Positions 1-7,660 of a stretch of DNA of 64,000 nt are shown piece after piece. A program made the translations under genes and the position numbers. Positions within the stretch are counted from its first letter, which is position 1, and each line of letters begins with the position of its first letter. The DNA lies in the NCBI GenBank assembly GCA_016742275.1, contig JACVCD010000013.1, positions 83,473 to 147,472 of the forward strand, given 5' to 3'. The notes under the pieces were generated by a model. The model was not told the origin of the DNA. It searched no databases and saw only the letters and a list, made by a program, of their open reading frames with translations. Source of the DNA: Gemmatimonadaceae bacterium (lineage in GTDB: Bacteria > Gemmatimonadota > Gemmatimonadetes > Gemmatimonadales > Gemmatimonadaceae).

Positions 1-336
1 ACCGTTGTTGCTGTTATCGGAAAAGTAGAAATAGCCGAGATTGAACGTGTTCGAGAGATTGTTCGCCCCAAAGGTGAGCGCGCCGGGCGTGGCCCGCTCG
101 AACATGAAATAGTCATCCTGTGAAGAATAGGTGCCGGGCATGCTCCACCACGTATTCGTAGCGTTGCTGCTGCATGCCGTTACGCTGTTGCCGTTGGAGC
201 TCTGGTGACCAGTGGTCGAGCCCGACTGGTTCTGGAAACACGCGTCGACTCGCGTCGCGGACAGCTGAGCGGAAGCCGGGGAGGCTCCGACCGTAGCAGC
301 AATCGAAGCCGCCAGGATGAGGATTTTCTTGTTCAT
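1..336 (-). CDS. Secreted protein, probable PEP-CTERM-type, C-terminus outside window (partial)
   Basis: The ATG is at 336 and the frame stays open to base 1, giving 112 codons. The N-terminus (MNKKILILAASIAATVGA, then ...PASAQ) is a Sec signal peptide with likely cleavage after an Ala-X-Ala-type site. The mature part is rich in Ser, Asn and Gly and has two Cys, as in surface or extracellular proteins. A FNLGYFYFSDNSNNG stretch resembles FNLGTMSWVNGNTSG in the next gene (633-1460), so the two look like paralogues, possibly of a choice-of-anchor family. The anchor would lie beyond base 1, so PEP-CTERM status is inferred from the paralogue and the shared promoter architecture, not seen. No clear Shine-Dalgarno is visible. 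A sigma-54-like promoter lies at 391-406. Confidence 0.7.
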   Translation of the reverse strand, partial: MNKKILILAASIAATVGASPASAQLSATRVDACFQNQSGSTTGHQSSNGNSVTACSSNATNTWWSMPGTYSSQDDYFMFERATPGALTFGANNLSNTFNLGYFYFSDNSNNG

Positions 337-390
337 GCGGTGGGTCTCAATGGTTGAGAGTGCTCTGTAATCGAACGTACTCGACCATAA

Positions 391-406
391 TGCAGATTGG
401 ATGCCA
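391..406 (-). promoter_or_regulatory. Candidate sigma-54 promoter of the 1-336 gene
   Basis: On the minus strand the sequence reads TGGCATCCAATCTGCA. It has the invariant GG and GC separated by exactly 10 bases and matches the TGGCAC-N5-TTGCW consensus well. The GC element lies about 56 bases upstream of the ATG at 336. The next secreted-protein gene has the same arrangement (1514-1529). Confidence 0.6.
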
Positions 407-488
407 CAAAACGAAACGTGGATCAATTTCTTGTAAATCGTTTAAATAAAATAACTTATGGAATTTCCGGATAATCGAATTCCACTTC

Positions 489-504
489 CATTTGTCGGAA
501 GACA
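489..504 (-). promoter_or_regulatory. Candidate upstream activator site (TGTC-N4-GACA)
   Basis: On the minus strand it reads TGTCTTCCGACAAATG. It lies about 85-95 bp upstream of the sigma-54-like -24 element at 391-406. A related motif, TGTCTCCGGTCACAAATG, sits at an equivalent distance upstream of the second gene. The role as an enhancer-binding-protein site is inference from position and similarity. Confidence 0.35.
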
Positions 505-563
505 GCGTGCGGAAAGTGTGCGTGCATCACAGTTGTCGCATGAAGACAACATCAGAAAAACAA

Positions 564-595
564 AAAGGCGCCTTGTCCGAAGACAAGGCGCCTTT
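564..595 (-). terminator. Rho-independent terminator of the 633-1460 gene, UUCG loop
   Basis: A perfect 14-bp inverted repeat (arms 564-577 and 582-595) encloses a loop reading TTCG on the minus strand, the very stable UUCG tetraloop. On the minus strand it is followed by TTTTTGTTTTTC. It lies about 40 bases past the stop of the PEP-CTERM gene. Confidence 0.9.
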
Positions 596-632
596 CTCAC
601 CTGGCCACCAGGCCAGTTACATCATTTGAAAT

Positions 633-1460
633 TTAGACTTCGCGGCGACGGCGGGCGACACCGACGAGGCCGAGGAGACCGGCGCTAACGAGGGCGAAGG
701 TGGCCGGCTCGGAAACCTTCACATCGCCAACATACTCGATCTTGCCGCAGATATTCTTGGTCTCTGAGCTGCTGCCCAAGCTCTGCGTGAACTGAGAAAC
801 ATCTCCGTACTCACCGCACTGCGAATTGCCGGTATCAAAACCCAAGATGCGGAACTGATACTTCTTGTTGTCGGCTTCGAAGTACCGCCAGCCTTCATCC
901 AGCGGAAAGCCAGCCATGTTGTTGGAATTGTTGTTTCCAGGCTGATTGATCCAATCGAACGTCACACCCTGGTTGCTTCCGCTGTCGTCGATGTTGGCGC
1001 TGACAGCACCGCTGTAGTCGAAGTAGGTCGACGCCGTCAGGTAGAGACGCAGATTGAATCCCGTCACATAATCACTGGTGTAGCCGCTCGTGTTGCCGTT
1101 GACCCAGGACATCGTGCCGAGGTTGAACACCTGGTACGAATTGCCACCAACGGTACCTTCCCATGGCGTTAGCGGCATTGTGCTGGCGTCGCCCGGGCCA
1201 CCAAAGGCTGAATTCCGCTGGTAGCTCAGTGAACTCGTGTTCCAAGGCGACTGCGAGTTGGAACGCGATGACCATGAAATCTGGACATTGTTGTCCGAGT
1301 TTCCACAATTCGTTTCTACGGTGTTTTGGTAGTTCGAGCCGCTAGGAAACGCAGGTGACGGGGACGTCCAGCAACCGTTGATACCATGAACGGTTTGCGC
1401 CTGAAGCGGCGCCGCCGCGAGCAGAGCCGCAGCTGGGAGAAGAAAACCGAGCTTCTTCAT
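633..1460 (-). CDS. PEP-CTERM sorting-domain secreted protein
   Basis: This encodes a 275-residue exported protein of unknown ligand. The N-terminus (MKKLGFLLPAAALLAAAP, then LQAQ) is a signal peptide. The C-terminus has Ser-Glu-Pro-Ala-Thr, then a hydrophobic helix (FALVSAGLLGLVGVA) and a terminal Arg cluster, the tripartite PEP-CTERM signal recognised and cleaved by an exosortase. No exosortase is in this window. The body is Asn/Ser/Gly-rich with four Cys and an FNLGTMSWVNGNTSG stretch, possibly a choice-of-anchor domain. I chose the ATG at 1460 over a TTG at 1475 because the signal peptide starts cleanly there. It also sits 55 bases from the sigma-54-like GC element, as in the neighbouring gene. 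A strong terminator follows. Its role is probably cell-surface or matrix (family-level inference). Confidence 0.85.
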   Translation of the reverse strand: MKKLGFLLPAAALLAAAPLQAQTVHGINGCWTSPSPAFPSGSNYQNTVETNCGNSDNNVQISWSSRSNSQSPWNTSSLSYQRNSAFGGPGDASTMPLTPWEGTVGGNSYQVFNLGTMSWVNGNTSGYTSDYVTGFNLRLYLTASTYFDYSGAVSANIDDSGSNQGVTFDWINQPGNNNSNNMAGFPLDEGWRYFEADNKKYQFRILGFDTGNSQCGEYGDVSQFTQSLGSSSETKNICGKIEYVGDVKVSEPATFALVSAGLLGLVGVARRRREV

Positions 1461-1513
1461 GATGGAGGAGGGCAATTGGTGGCTGGTGGGTTAATGAACT
1501 CGCCGCCATAAAG

Positions 1514-1529
1514 AGCAGATCCTGTGCCA
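1514..1529 (-). promoter_or_regulatory. Candidate sigma-54 promoter of the PEP-CTERM gene
   Basis: On the minus strand it reads TGGCACAGGATCTGCT: a perfect TGGCAC -24 block, then TGCT with GG-N10-GC spacing. The GC lies about 55 bases upstream of the ATG at 1460, nearly the same spacing as at the paralogous gene (56). Both sites share TGGCA and ATCTGC. Confidence 0.68.
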
Positions 1530-1606
1530 ATCATCACAAAGCAACATGAACCAGAGTTAAATCGAACAATATCAATGTTTAAACAATCTTCCTGTTTTTG
1601 GTAACA

Positions 1607-1624
1607 CATTTGTGACCGGAGACA
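1607..1624 (-). promoter_or_regulatory. Candidate upstream activator site
   Basis: On the minus strand it reads TGTCTCCGGTCACAAATG. It lies 79-96 bp upstream of the sigma-54-like -24 element, matching both position and sequence of the motif at 489-504. Its function is inferred. Confidence 0.35.
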
Positions 1625-1630
1625 CCTGTA

Positions 1631-1668
1631 GTATGTATTCGACATCATGTTGTTCACAAAATACATAC
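1631..1668. repeat. Inverted repeat, 9-bp arms
   Basis: GTATGTATT (1631-1639) and AATACATAC (1660-1668) form perfect arms around 20 bases. The repeat sits about 105-140 bp upstream of the sigma-54-like promoter, where activator sites usually lie. It could also be a chance AT-rich cruciform. Confidence 0.4.
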
Positions 1669-1696
1669 CAAATTCCACCATTTAGATAAAGAAACA

Positions 1697-1724
1697 GGGC
1701 GCTCATCCCTAAAGATGAGCGCCC
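1697..1724 (-). terminator. Rho-independent terminator of the 1772-2323 gene
   Basis: Perfect 11-bp arms (1697-1707 and 1714-1724) enclose a 6-base loop. On the minus strand TGTTTCTTTATC follows. It lies just past the stop of the membrane-protein gene. Confidence 0.8.
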
Positions 1725-1771
1725 GTCCCTAAACGCTAAAGGCGCACCAGCGGCGCGCCCATATCACCGCA

Positions 1772-2323
1772 TCACGACTTGTCGTGCACTCCAATGATGA
1801 GGCCCACGTCCTCATCAGCCTCGTTCGACGCGCTGCGCGATCCCTTGCTGCGGGACGCCGGAGCCGTTGCACGGCTCTTGAGGAAGGACACGAGCGTCAG
1901 GTAGCTGAATCCCAGGAAGAACAGCGTCGTCACGAGACCCACACGCACCGTGGCATTGCGGAAGGCCGCTGACATCGCCGACGTCACGATGGCCTGGAGC
2001 TGCTGCGCGTCGAGTACGAACACCACCAGCGAGCCTGCCAGACCGAGAGCAAACAGCGCGCTTACGGCACCGGCAAAGAGGCTGACAGGCTTGCTCTCAA
2101 GACCACGCCCAACCAGCACCAGAATCGACGTGCCGAGGAACGGGAGCAGCAGGAGGCTTGAGAGGAAGTTCGCGGCCTGGAAGCGCCACTGGATGTTGGT
2201 GAGCTGCAGCGGCCAGAGTTGGGCGCCGGCCTGCAGGAACGGCACGGTCAACATCAGAATCGCCGCAAGCAGAACAAGCCGGCGGGCGTGAGCGTCATCG
2301 TGCAGGTCGAGGAAGTCGGTCAT
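1772..2323 (-). CDS. Four-helix membrane protein of unknown function
   Basis: This encodes 183 residues and I do not recognise the family. Four hydrophobic segments are visible at about residues 15-33, 47-67, 78-102 and 123-145, with a short charged N-terminus and a hydrophilic Ser/Arg/Asp-rich C-terminal tail of about 30 residues. The frame is open further upstream to 2608, but that extension is low-complexity and overlaps the leader of the opposite gene. The ATG at 2323 gives a compact start (MTDFLDLHDD) just before the first helix. The gene is monocistronic with its own terminator at 1697-1724. Confidence 0.7.
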   Translation of the reverse strand: MTDFLDLHDDAHARRLVLLAAILMLTVPFLQAGAQLWPLQLTNIQWRFQAANFLSSLLLLPFLGTSILVLVGRGLESKPVSLFAGAVSALFALGLAGSLVVFVLDAQQLQAIVTSAMSAAFRNATVRVGLVTTLFFLGFSYLTLVSFLKSRATAPASRSKGSRSASNEADEDVGLIIGVHDKS

Positions 2324-2642
2324 GTGAGGTGAGAAGCAGCGGAGGGAATGGAGGGACGCAATTGCAGAATATGCGCGGAGCAGCCGACAACAGGGCAAAG
2401 GACGGGCCAGCTCACTCACACGATACACAATTGGCGCTTTGACCAACGTGCCGTGCCAGCAGCGTGACAATGTACTGCGCAAATGTGAGGAATGCTTCAG
2501 TCCTTGGCGGGACAGGCCGATAGACCCTCTGACGCCTTTCGGGGGCGCCATTTCCGGGCGCACCGGGGCGGACGGAAATGGTCCCGATGTCGGGCCCTTG
2601 TCCGGCACTTACCAGTCTGAATGATCCTGAGGATCCGAGTCC
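2324..2642. other. Divergent intergenic region with structured leader
   Basis: No gene was found. Arms CCATTTCCG (2548-2556) and CGGAAATGG (2573-2581) form a 9-bp stem-loop, followed by further GC-rich self-complementary sequence, in what would be the 5' leader of the secreted TonB-domain gene. I could not find a convincing -35/-10 pair. Confidence 0.5.
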
Positions 2643-3053
2643 ATGTTTAAGCCGACCCTTCGCGCTGTTGTCGTACCTGTCGTCGCCACGCTCCTGCTCG
2701 CGGGCCCGCTCGCTTCGACGGCCGCTGCGCAGGATGACAAGGTGTACCCGATGTCCGAGTTGACCAATCCGCCGAAGCTTTCGTCGGCTACGCTTGCCGC
2801 GCGTCTCATCCAGGAGTCGTATCCGGCTGATCTCAAGAGCCGTGGCGTGGGTGGCATGGTCGAACTCCAGTTCGTCGTGGACTCCAAGGGCAAAGTTGAG
2901 CCCACGTCGGTTGAAGTTGTGGACGCCACGCAGACGGCGCTCGGCGAAGCGGCAAAGAAGGTGGTCGCCAAGCTCGAATTCGCGCCGGGCAAGCTCAATG
3001 GTTCGGCCGTGAAGACGAAGGTTGTGCTGCCGATCATCTACAAGCCGAACTGA
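2643..3053 (+). CDS. Secreted TonB C-terminal-domain protein
   Basis: This 136-residue protein has a signal peptide (MFKPTLRAVVVPVVATLLLA, cleavage near STAAAQ) followed directly by a TonB C-terminal-like domain. The domain pattern is a basic hydrophobic start, GVGGMVELQFVVDSKGKV, then a helix (TALGEAAKKVVAKLEFAPGK) and a VKTKVVLPIIYK strand. A classical TonB has an uncleaved N-terminal anchor and a Pro-rich spacer; both are missing, so this probably is not an ExbBD-coupled energy transducer. A periplasmic TonB-like or peptidoglycan-binding accessory role is possible. It stands alone, with a strong terminator at 3131. Confidence 0.75.
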   Translation: MFKPTLRAVVVPVVATLLLAGPLASTAAAQDDKVYPMSELTNPPKLSSATLAARLIQESYPADLKSRGVGGMVELQFVVDSKGKVEPTSVEVVDATQTALGEAAKKVVAKLEFAPGKLNGSAVKTKVVLPIIYKPN

Positions 3054-3130
3054 GTCGAATGATCTGATTGTCATCTGCGTGGCAAAGGGGCACCGCTCAC
3101 GGTCGCCCCTCCTGCCTCACGGGTGAGCAC

Positions 3131-3167
3131 AGACGCCGGTCCCGATTGGGGCCGGCGTCTCGTTTTT
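3131..3167 (+). terminator. Rho-independent terminator
   Basis: The arms AGACGCCGG/CCGGCGTCT are extended by a T-G wobble and CCC/GGG around a GATT loop (3131-3160), followed by CGTTTTT. It ends the TonB-domain gene and separates it from the carboxylase operon. Confidence 0.9.
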
Positions 3168-3195
3168 ATGCGACAGGGCGCTAGTTTCCCGCGCC

Positions 3196-4758
3196 ATGAC
3201 CCAGTCCAGCCAGTCTTCCATGCAGGGCAAGCTCGATCGCCTTGCCGCCGCGCGTGATGCGTCGGAGCAGGGTGGTGGTGCCGCCCGTGTCGCCGCGCAG
3301 CATGCCAAGGGCAAACTCTCTGCCCGTGAGCGCCTCGACGTGCTCCTCGACGAAGGCTCGTTCGTGGAGATCGACCGCTTTGTCACTTCACGTTCGCTCG
3401 CCGAGGGCGAAGCGCCGATCTATGGCGACGGTGTCGTCACCGGACACGGACGCATCGAAGGCCGACTGGTCTACGTGTTCAGCCAGGACTTCACGGTCTT
3501 CGGTGGATCGCTCTCCGAAGCGCATGCGGCGAAGATCTGTAAGGTGATGGATCTCGCGCTGCGCAACGGCGCGCCGATGATCGGTCTCAACGACTCCGGC
3601 GGCGCACGCATCCAGGAAGGCGTGGTTTCACTCGGTGGGTATGCCGACATCTTCCTGCGCAACACGTTGGCATCCGGCGTGATTCCGCAGATCTCGGCCA
3701 TCCTCGGTCCGTGCGCCGGTGGCGCGGTGTACTCGCCCGCCATCACCGACTTCATCTACATGGTGCGTGGCACGAGCTACATGTTCGTGACTGGCCCCAA
3801 TGTCGTGAAGACGGTCACGCATGAAGACGTGACGATGGAGCAGTTGGGTGGTGCCGATACACACGCTGGCACCAGCGGTGTCGCACACTTCGCTTGCGAT
3901 TCTGAGTTGGCGTGCCTGCAGCACATCCGTGAACTCTTCCGGTTTGTGCCGAGCAACAATGTCGATGATCCCCCACGCGGCAGTGGACGCGATCCGCGCG
4001 ATCGCCGGGAAGAGTCGCTGCTGAACGTTGTGCCAGAGAATCCGAACAAGCCATACGACATGCGTGAGGTCATCACGCGTATCGTGGACGATGGTCATTT
4101 CTACGAAGTACAGCCCGACTACGCGGCCAATATCCTGGTGGGCTTTGCGCACCTCGGTGGTCAGAGTGTTGGCATCGTAGCCAATCAACCGGCTGTACTC
4201 GCGGGTGTGCTCGATATCAACGCGTCCATGAAAGCAGCGCGCTTCGTGCGATTCTGCGATTGCTTCAACATTCCGCTTGTCACATTCGAAGACGTGCCGG
4301 GATTTCTCCCGGGCGTTGCCCAGGAACACAATGGCATCATCAAGCATGGTGCCAAGCTGCTCTATGCGTATTGCGAAGCCACGGTGCCCAAGCTCACGGT
4401 CATCACGCGCAAGGCATATGGTGGCGCGTATGACGTCATGAGCTCCAAGCACATTCGCGGTGACTACAACGTGGCCTGGCCCACCGCAGAAATTGCGGTC
4501 ATGGGCCCCAAGGGCGCCGTGGAGATCATCTACAAGAAGGAGATCGCTGAGGCGGCGGATCCGCAGGCCGCACTTGATGCGCGCGTCGCGGAGTACACGG
4601 AGAAGTTCGCCAATCCCTACATCGCTGCCGCACGCGGCTATGTGGATGATGTAATCGATCCGCGCGATACGCGCCCGCGACTCATCGAAGCACTCGAGGC
4701 GTTGCGCGGCAAGCGTGATCGCAATCCGGCCAAGAAGCACGGCAACCTTCCGCTCTGA
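3196..4758 (+). CDS. pccB: Acyl-CoA (probably propionyl-CoA) carboxylase, carboxyltransferase beta subunit
   Basis: This 520-residue protein matches the usual length of PccB/AccD-type carboxyltransferases. It transfers the carboxyl group from carboxybiotin to an acyl-CoA, giving methylmalonyl-CoA if propionyl-CoA is the substrate. Visible family features are an N-terminal [19 protein letters not shown] block, GGARIQEGV and [10 protein letters not shown] in the N-domain, and [13 protein letters not shown] and [11 protein letters not shown] in the C-domain. No zinc finger is present, unlike AccD at 32889. The biotin carboxylase gene follows 8 bases downstream. Substrate preference cannot be read from sequence alone. 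The start lacks a clear Shine-Dalgarno. Confidence 0.92.
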   Translation: MTQSSQSSMQGKLDRLAAARDASEQGGGAARVAAQHAKGKLSARERLDVLLDEGSFVEIDRFVTSRSLAEGEAPIYGDGVVTGHGRIEGRLVYVFSQDFTVFGGSLSEAHAAKICKVMDLALRNGAPMIGLNDSGGARIQEGVVSLGGYADIFLRNTLASGVIPQISAILGPCAGGAVYSPAITDFIYMVRGTSYMFVTGPNVVKTVTHEDVTMEQLGGADTHAGTSGVAHFACDSELACLQHIRELFRFVPSNNVDDPPRGSGRDPRDRREESLLNVVPENPNKPYDMREVITRIVDDGHFYEVQPDYAANILVGFAHLGGQSVGIVANQPAVLAGVLDINASMKAARFVRFCDCFNIPLVTFEDVPGFLPGVAQEHNGIIKHGAKLLYAYCEATVPKLTVITRKAYGGAYDVMSSKHIRGDYNVAWPTAEIAVMGPKGAVEIIYKKEIAEAADPQAALDARVAEYTEKFANPYIAAARGYVDDVIDPRDTRPRLIEALEALRGKRDRNPAKKHGNLPL

Positions 4759-4766
4759 GACCACGC

Positions 4767-6320
4767 ATGTTCAGTAAAGTGCTGGTGGCCAATCGCGGCG
4801 AGATCGCGCTTCGCATCATTCGCGCCTGTCAGGAACTCGGCGTCAAAACTGTCGCCGTGTATTCCGAAGCCGACGCAAGCGCGCCGCATGTGCGGGAAGC
4901 CGACGAAGCCGTACTCGTTGGACCGCCGCCGTCGAGCCAGAGCTATCTGGTGGGCGAGCGGCTTATCGAAGTGGCCAAGCGCACCGGCGCCGAAGCCATT
5001 CATCCGGGCTACGGCTTTCTCTCCGAGCGTGCATGGTTTGCGCGCGCTGTGCGGGACGCGGGCCTTGTGTTCATCGGTCCGCCGGCCGAAGCCATCGACG
5101 CCATGGGCTCAAAGACCGACGCGCGTCAGTTGGCCATCAAAGCTGGTGTGCCGGTCGTGCCGGGCAACGCCGAGGGCGTGAAGGACGCAGAGGAAGCGCT
5201 GGCCATTGCCGAGTCCTACGGTTTTCCCGTGCTGCTCAAGGCTGCCGCTGGCGGCGGTGGCAAGGGCATGCGTGTGGTGCGGCAAGCGTCCGAGCTGGCG
5301 GATGCTCTCGCGAGCGCGCGTCGTGAAGCAAAGAACGCGTTCGGCGACGATGCCGTGTACGTCGAGAAGTACATCGAGGGGCCGCGGCACGTGGAGATCC
5401 AGGTGCTCGCCGACTCGCATGGCAATGTGGTGCACCTGGGCGAGCGTGAGTGCTCGGTGCAGCGTCGTCATCAGAAGATGATCGAAGAAGCACCGAGTGT
5501 AGCCGTATCACCGGAACTGCGCGCACGCATGGGTGCAACGGCTGTTGCTGCGGCCAAGGCGGCGGGCTATGTGAACGCCGGTACGTGCGAGTTTCTGCTC
5601 GACAAGGATGGGCAGTACTACTTCCTCGAGATGAACACACGTATTCAGGTGGAGCATCCGGTCACCGAACTGGTGATGGGGCTCGATCTGGTGCAGTGGC
5701 AGATTCGAGTGGCGGCTGGTGAGCGCTTGCCGTTCACCCAGAAAGATTTCACGCCGCGTGGTTGGGCCATCGAGTGCCGCATCACGAGTGAAGATCCATC
5801 GAACGGCTTCCTGCCGAGCACGGGCCGCATCGAGTATCTGCACTTGCCGAGTGGCCCTGGTGTGCGTTGGGATGGTGGCATCGAAGCGGGCAGCGTGGTT
5901 GGTCTGCACTACGATCCCATGCTGGCAAAGCTCATCGTGCATGCACCGACGCGCGCGCTGGCTATTGCCCGCATGCGTCGTGCGTTGCATGAACTCACCA
6001 TCGATGGCATCGAGACATCACGCGCATTTCATTTGCGCGTGATGGATGACGCCGAGTTTCAGCGTGGTGATATCACCATTCAGTGGTTGGAGCAGCGATT
6101 GCCAACACTGACTTCACCAACAGACGACGCGGAAACATTGCAGTTGGCAGCGATTGCTGCGGCACTCGTAGCACACGAAGAGCGTACGGCAGGGCGCAGC
6201 AGTGCAGCACCCAGCGCTTCGGCTGATGCAAGTGCTGCGACGACGAATGCTTCGGGTGCGTCTGCGCCTGCCTCGTTGACGTGGGCTGGTGTTGCGCGAC
6301 GTGAAGGGTTGCGCAGTTGA
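4767..6320 (+). CDS. accC: Biotin carboxylase subunit of acyl-CoA carboxylase
   Basis: This 517-residue protein carboxylates biotin using ATP and bicarbonate. The N-terminal domain starts KVLVANRGEIALRIIRACQELG. The ATP-grasp glycine loop is AAAGGGGKGMRVV (about residues 157-169), and the C-terminal signature is FLEMNTRIQVEHPVTE. It ends after the biotin-carboxylase C-domain with an Ala/Ser/Thr-rich tail of about 40 residues and has no biotin-carrier domain. That carrier is encoded separately at 7657-8169, beyond the inserted methyltransferase gene. The product would form a complex with the carboxyltransferase at 3196. Its stop overlaps the TTG start of the next gene. Confidence 0.92.
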   Translation: MFSKVLVANRGEIALRIIRACQELGVKTVAVYSEADASAPHVREADEAVLVGPPPSSQSYLVGERLIEVAKRTGAEAIHPGYGFLSERAWFARAVRDAGLVFIGPPAEAIDAMGSKTDARQLAIKAGVPVVPGNAEGVKDAEEALAIAESYGFPVLLKAAAGGGGKGMRVVRQASELADALASARREAKNAFGDDAVYVEKYIEGPRHVEIQVLADSHGNVVHLGERECSVQRRHQKMIEEAPSVAVSPELRARMGATAVAAAKAAGYVNAGTCEFLLDKDGQYYFLEMNTRIQVEHPVTELVMGLDLVQWQIRVAAGERLPFTQKDFTPRGWAIECRITSEDPSNGFLPSTGRIEYLHLPSGPGVRWDGGIEAGSVVGLHYDPMLAKLIVHAPTRALAIARMRRALHELTIDGIETSRAFHLRVMDDAEFQRGDITIQWLEQRLPTLTSPTDDAETLQLAAIAAALVAHEERTAGRSSAAPSASADASAATTNASGASAPASLTWAGVARREGLRS

Positions 6321-7660
6321 AGGCAGGGCCGGAGCAGGTGGGCGTACTGACCGTGGAGAACGTGGCAGCCGGCGGTGATGGTGTCGGCCGGCTGAACGGG
6401 CTCGCGGTTTTTGTGCCGCGCACCGCTCCCGGTGATGTAGCGCAGGTGGCCTATCGCATTCACGGTCGCCTTGGGCGCGGACGTGTTCTGCAGGTGCTGA
6501 CACCATCAACGCATCGCGTTGAGCCACGCTGCGTGCACTATGTGAACGATCTGTGCGGGGGCTGTCAGGTTCAGCATCTCGATGCGGAAACGCAGCAGCG
6601 TTCACGTCAGGAGATCGTGCGCGATACGCTGGCTCGCATCGGCAAGCGCACGATCCCACTGCCCTCGATTGTGACGGGACGCGAGTGGGGATATCGCACG
6701 CGCCTGACCCTTGCACTTCGCAAGCGAGGCTCCGGCTGGACGGCCGGACTGCATCGCTATGACGATGGCGCCCGCGTGTTTTCCCTGTCGGAGTGCGCGA
6801 TCGTTGAACCGACAATCGAGGCGACGTGGCAGGCGCTCCGTGTGTGGGTGGAACGCAATCAGACGCCATTGCCATCGGCACCGCTGCTGCGCCTTTCGTT
6901 GCGGCTCGCTGAGAGTCGCGATGCGTCAGGACAGATCACCGTTGGCGTGTTCGTGGTAGTGCAGGGAGGTGCGAGCTGGCCTACCCAGGATGCCTGGCGT
7001 CGTGCCGTTCGTGGCATGGCCCCGCGGGTGCTCGATGTGTTGTGGACGCCGGCGGACATCGCCGCTGAAGATGTGATGGCGCCCTCTGCATCTGAGGCCA
7101 CGGAAGCGGCCGAAGCGCGCGCGTTTGCCCAGGTGAATGCGAGCGTAGCCGACGCCATGCACGAGGTGGTGCTCGAACATGTGCGAACGTTGCAGGGCGT
7201 ACGCGTGTTCGATGGCTATGCCGGTACTGGGCGTCTGGCACTGGCATTGGTGGCTGACGCAGAGCGTCGTGTGGTCAGCGTGGAGCTCGATCCGGCTGGT
7301 GTGCGGGCCACGGAAGCACAACGTGCACTACTGCCGTCCGATGCAGCCGCGCGGCTCGACGTGCAGTGTGAATTGGTCGAGAAGGCGCTTCAGCACACCG
7401 CAACAACTGCATTTGCGCCGGATGTTGTCGTCCTCAATCCACCGCGAGCGGGCGTGGATGTCCGCGTGACCAAGTGGTTGGAATCCAAGGCCGCGTCGAG
7501 CGTGCGCGGTGTGGTCTACGTCAGCTGCAATCCGGCGACCCTTGCACGGGACTTGTCCCGCCTGCCGTCGTGGCGGGTGGAGTCCGTGCAGTGTTTCGAC
7601 ATGTTTCCGCAGACGGCACACGTGGAAAGTGTGTGCGTGCTGCAGCGGGAGAAGCCATGA
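6317..7660 (+). CDS. rlmD: TrmA/RlmD-family rRNA (uracil-C5)-methyltransferase
   Basis: This 447-residue S-adenosylmethionine-dependent enzyme probably methylates a uridine in 23S rRNA (U1939 type). The N-terminal TRAM-like domain contains VENVAAGGDGVGRLNGLAVFV. A CX7CX2C cluster (CVHYVNDLCGGC) plus a later Cys (SLSECAIVEP) fits the 4Fe-4S site of RlmD. The C-terminal Rossmann domain shows DGYAGTGRLAL, VVLNPPRAG and the catalytic-Cys motif SCNPATLARDL. The start is TTG at 6317, forming a TTGA overlap with the accC stop. Its place between the biotin carboxylase and biotin carrier genes is unusual. RlmC and RlmCD cannot be excluded. Confidence 0.85.
   Translation: MKAGPEQVGVLTVENVAAGGDGVGRLNGLAVFVPRTAPGDVAQVAYRIHGRLGRGRVLQVLTPSTHRVEPRCVHYVNDLCGGCQVQHLDAETQQRSRQEIVRDTLARIGKRTIPLPSIVTGREWGYRTRLTLALRKRGSGWTAGLHRYDDGARVFSLSECAIVEPTIEATWQALRVWVERNQTPLPSAPLLRLSLRLAESRDASGQITVGVFVVVQGGASWPTQDAWRRAVRGMAPRVLDVLWTPADIAAEDVMAPSASEATEAAEARAFAQVNASVADAMHEVVLEHVRTLQGVRVFDGYAGTGRLALALVADAERRVVSVELDPAGVRATEAQRALLPSDAAARLDVQCELVEKALQHTATTAFAPDVVVLNPPRAGVDVRVTKWLESKAASSVRGVVYVSCNPATLARDLSRLPSWRVESVQCFDMFPQTAHVESVCVLQREKP

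Larger units (their letters stand above)
1461..1771. other. AT-rich intergenic regulatory region
   Basis: No gene was found here. Bases about 1535-1690 are clearly more AT-rich than the flanks. The region holds a sigma-54-like promoter (1514-1529), a candidate activator site (1607-1624), an inverted repeat (1631-1668) and the terminator of the downstream membrane-protein gene (1697-1724). A GTTTAAAC palindrome lies near 1577. Confidence 0.6.

Noticed and set aside
2439..2624. 61-codon plus-strand frame upstream of the TonB-domain gene
   Set aside because: It has no ribosome-binding site or recognisable sequence and coincides with a GC-rich structured leader.
3628..4764. 378-codon minus-strand frame opposite pccB
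   Set aside because: It is a shadow of a confident carboxyltransferase gene, with no recognisable domain or ribosome-binding site.
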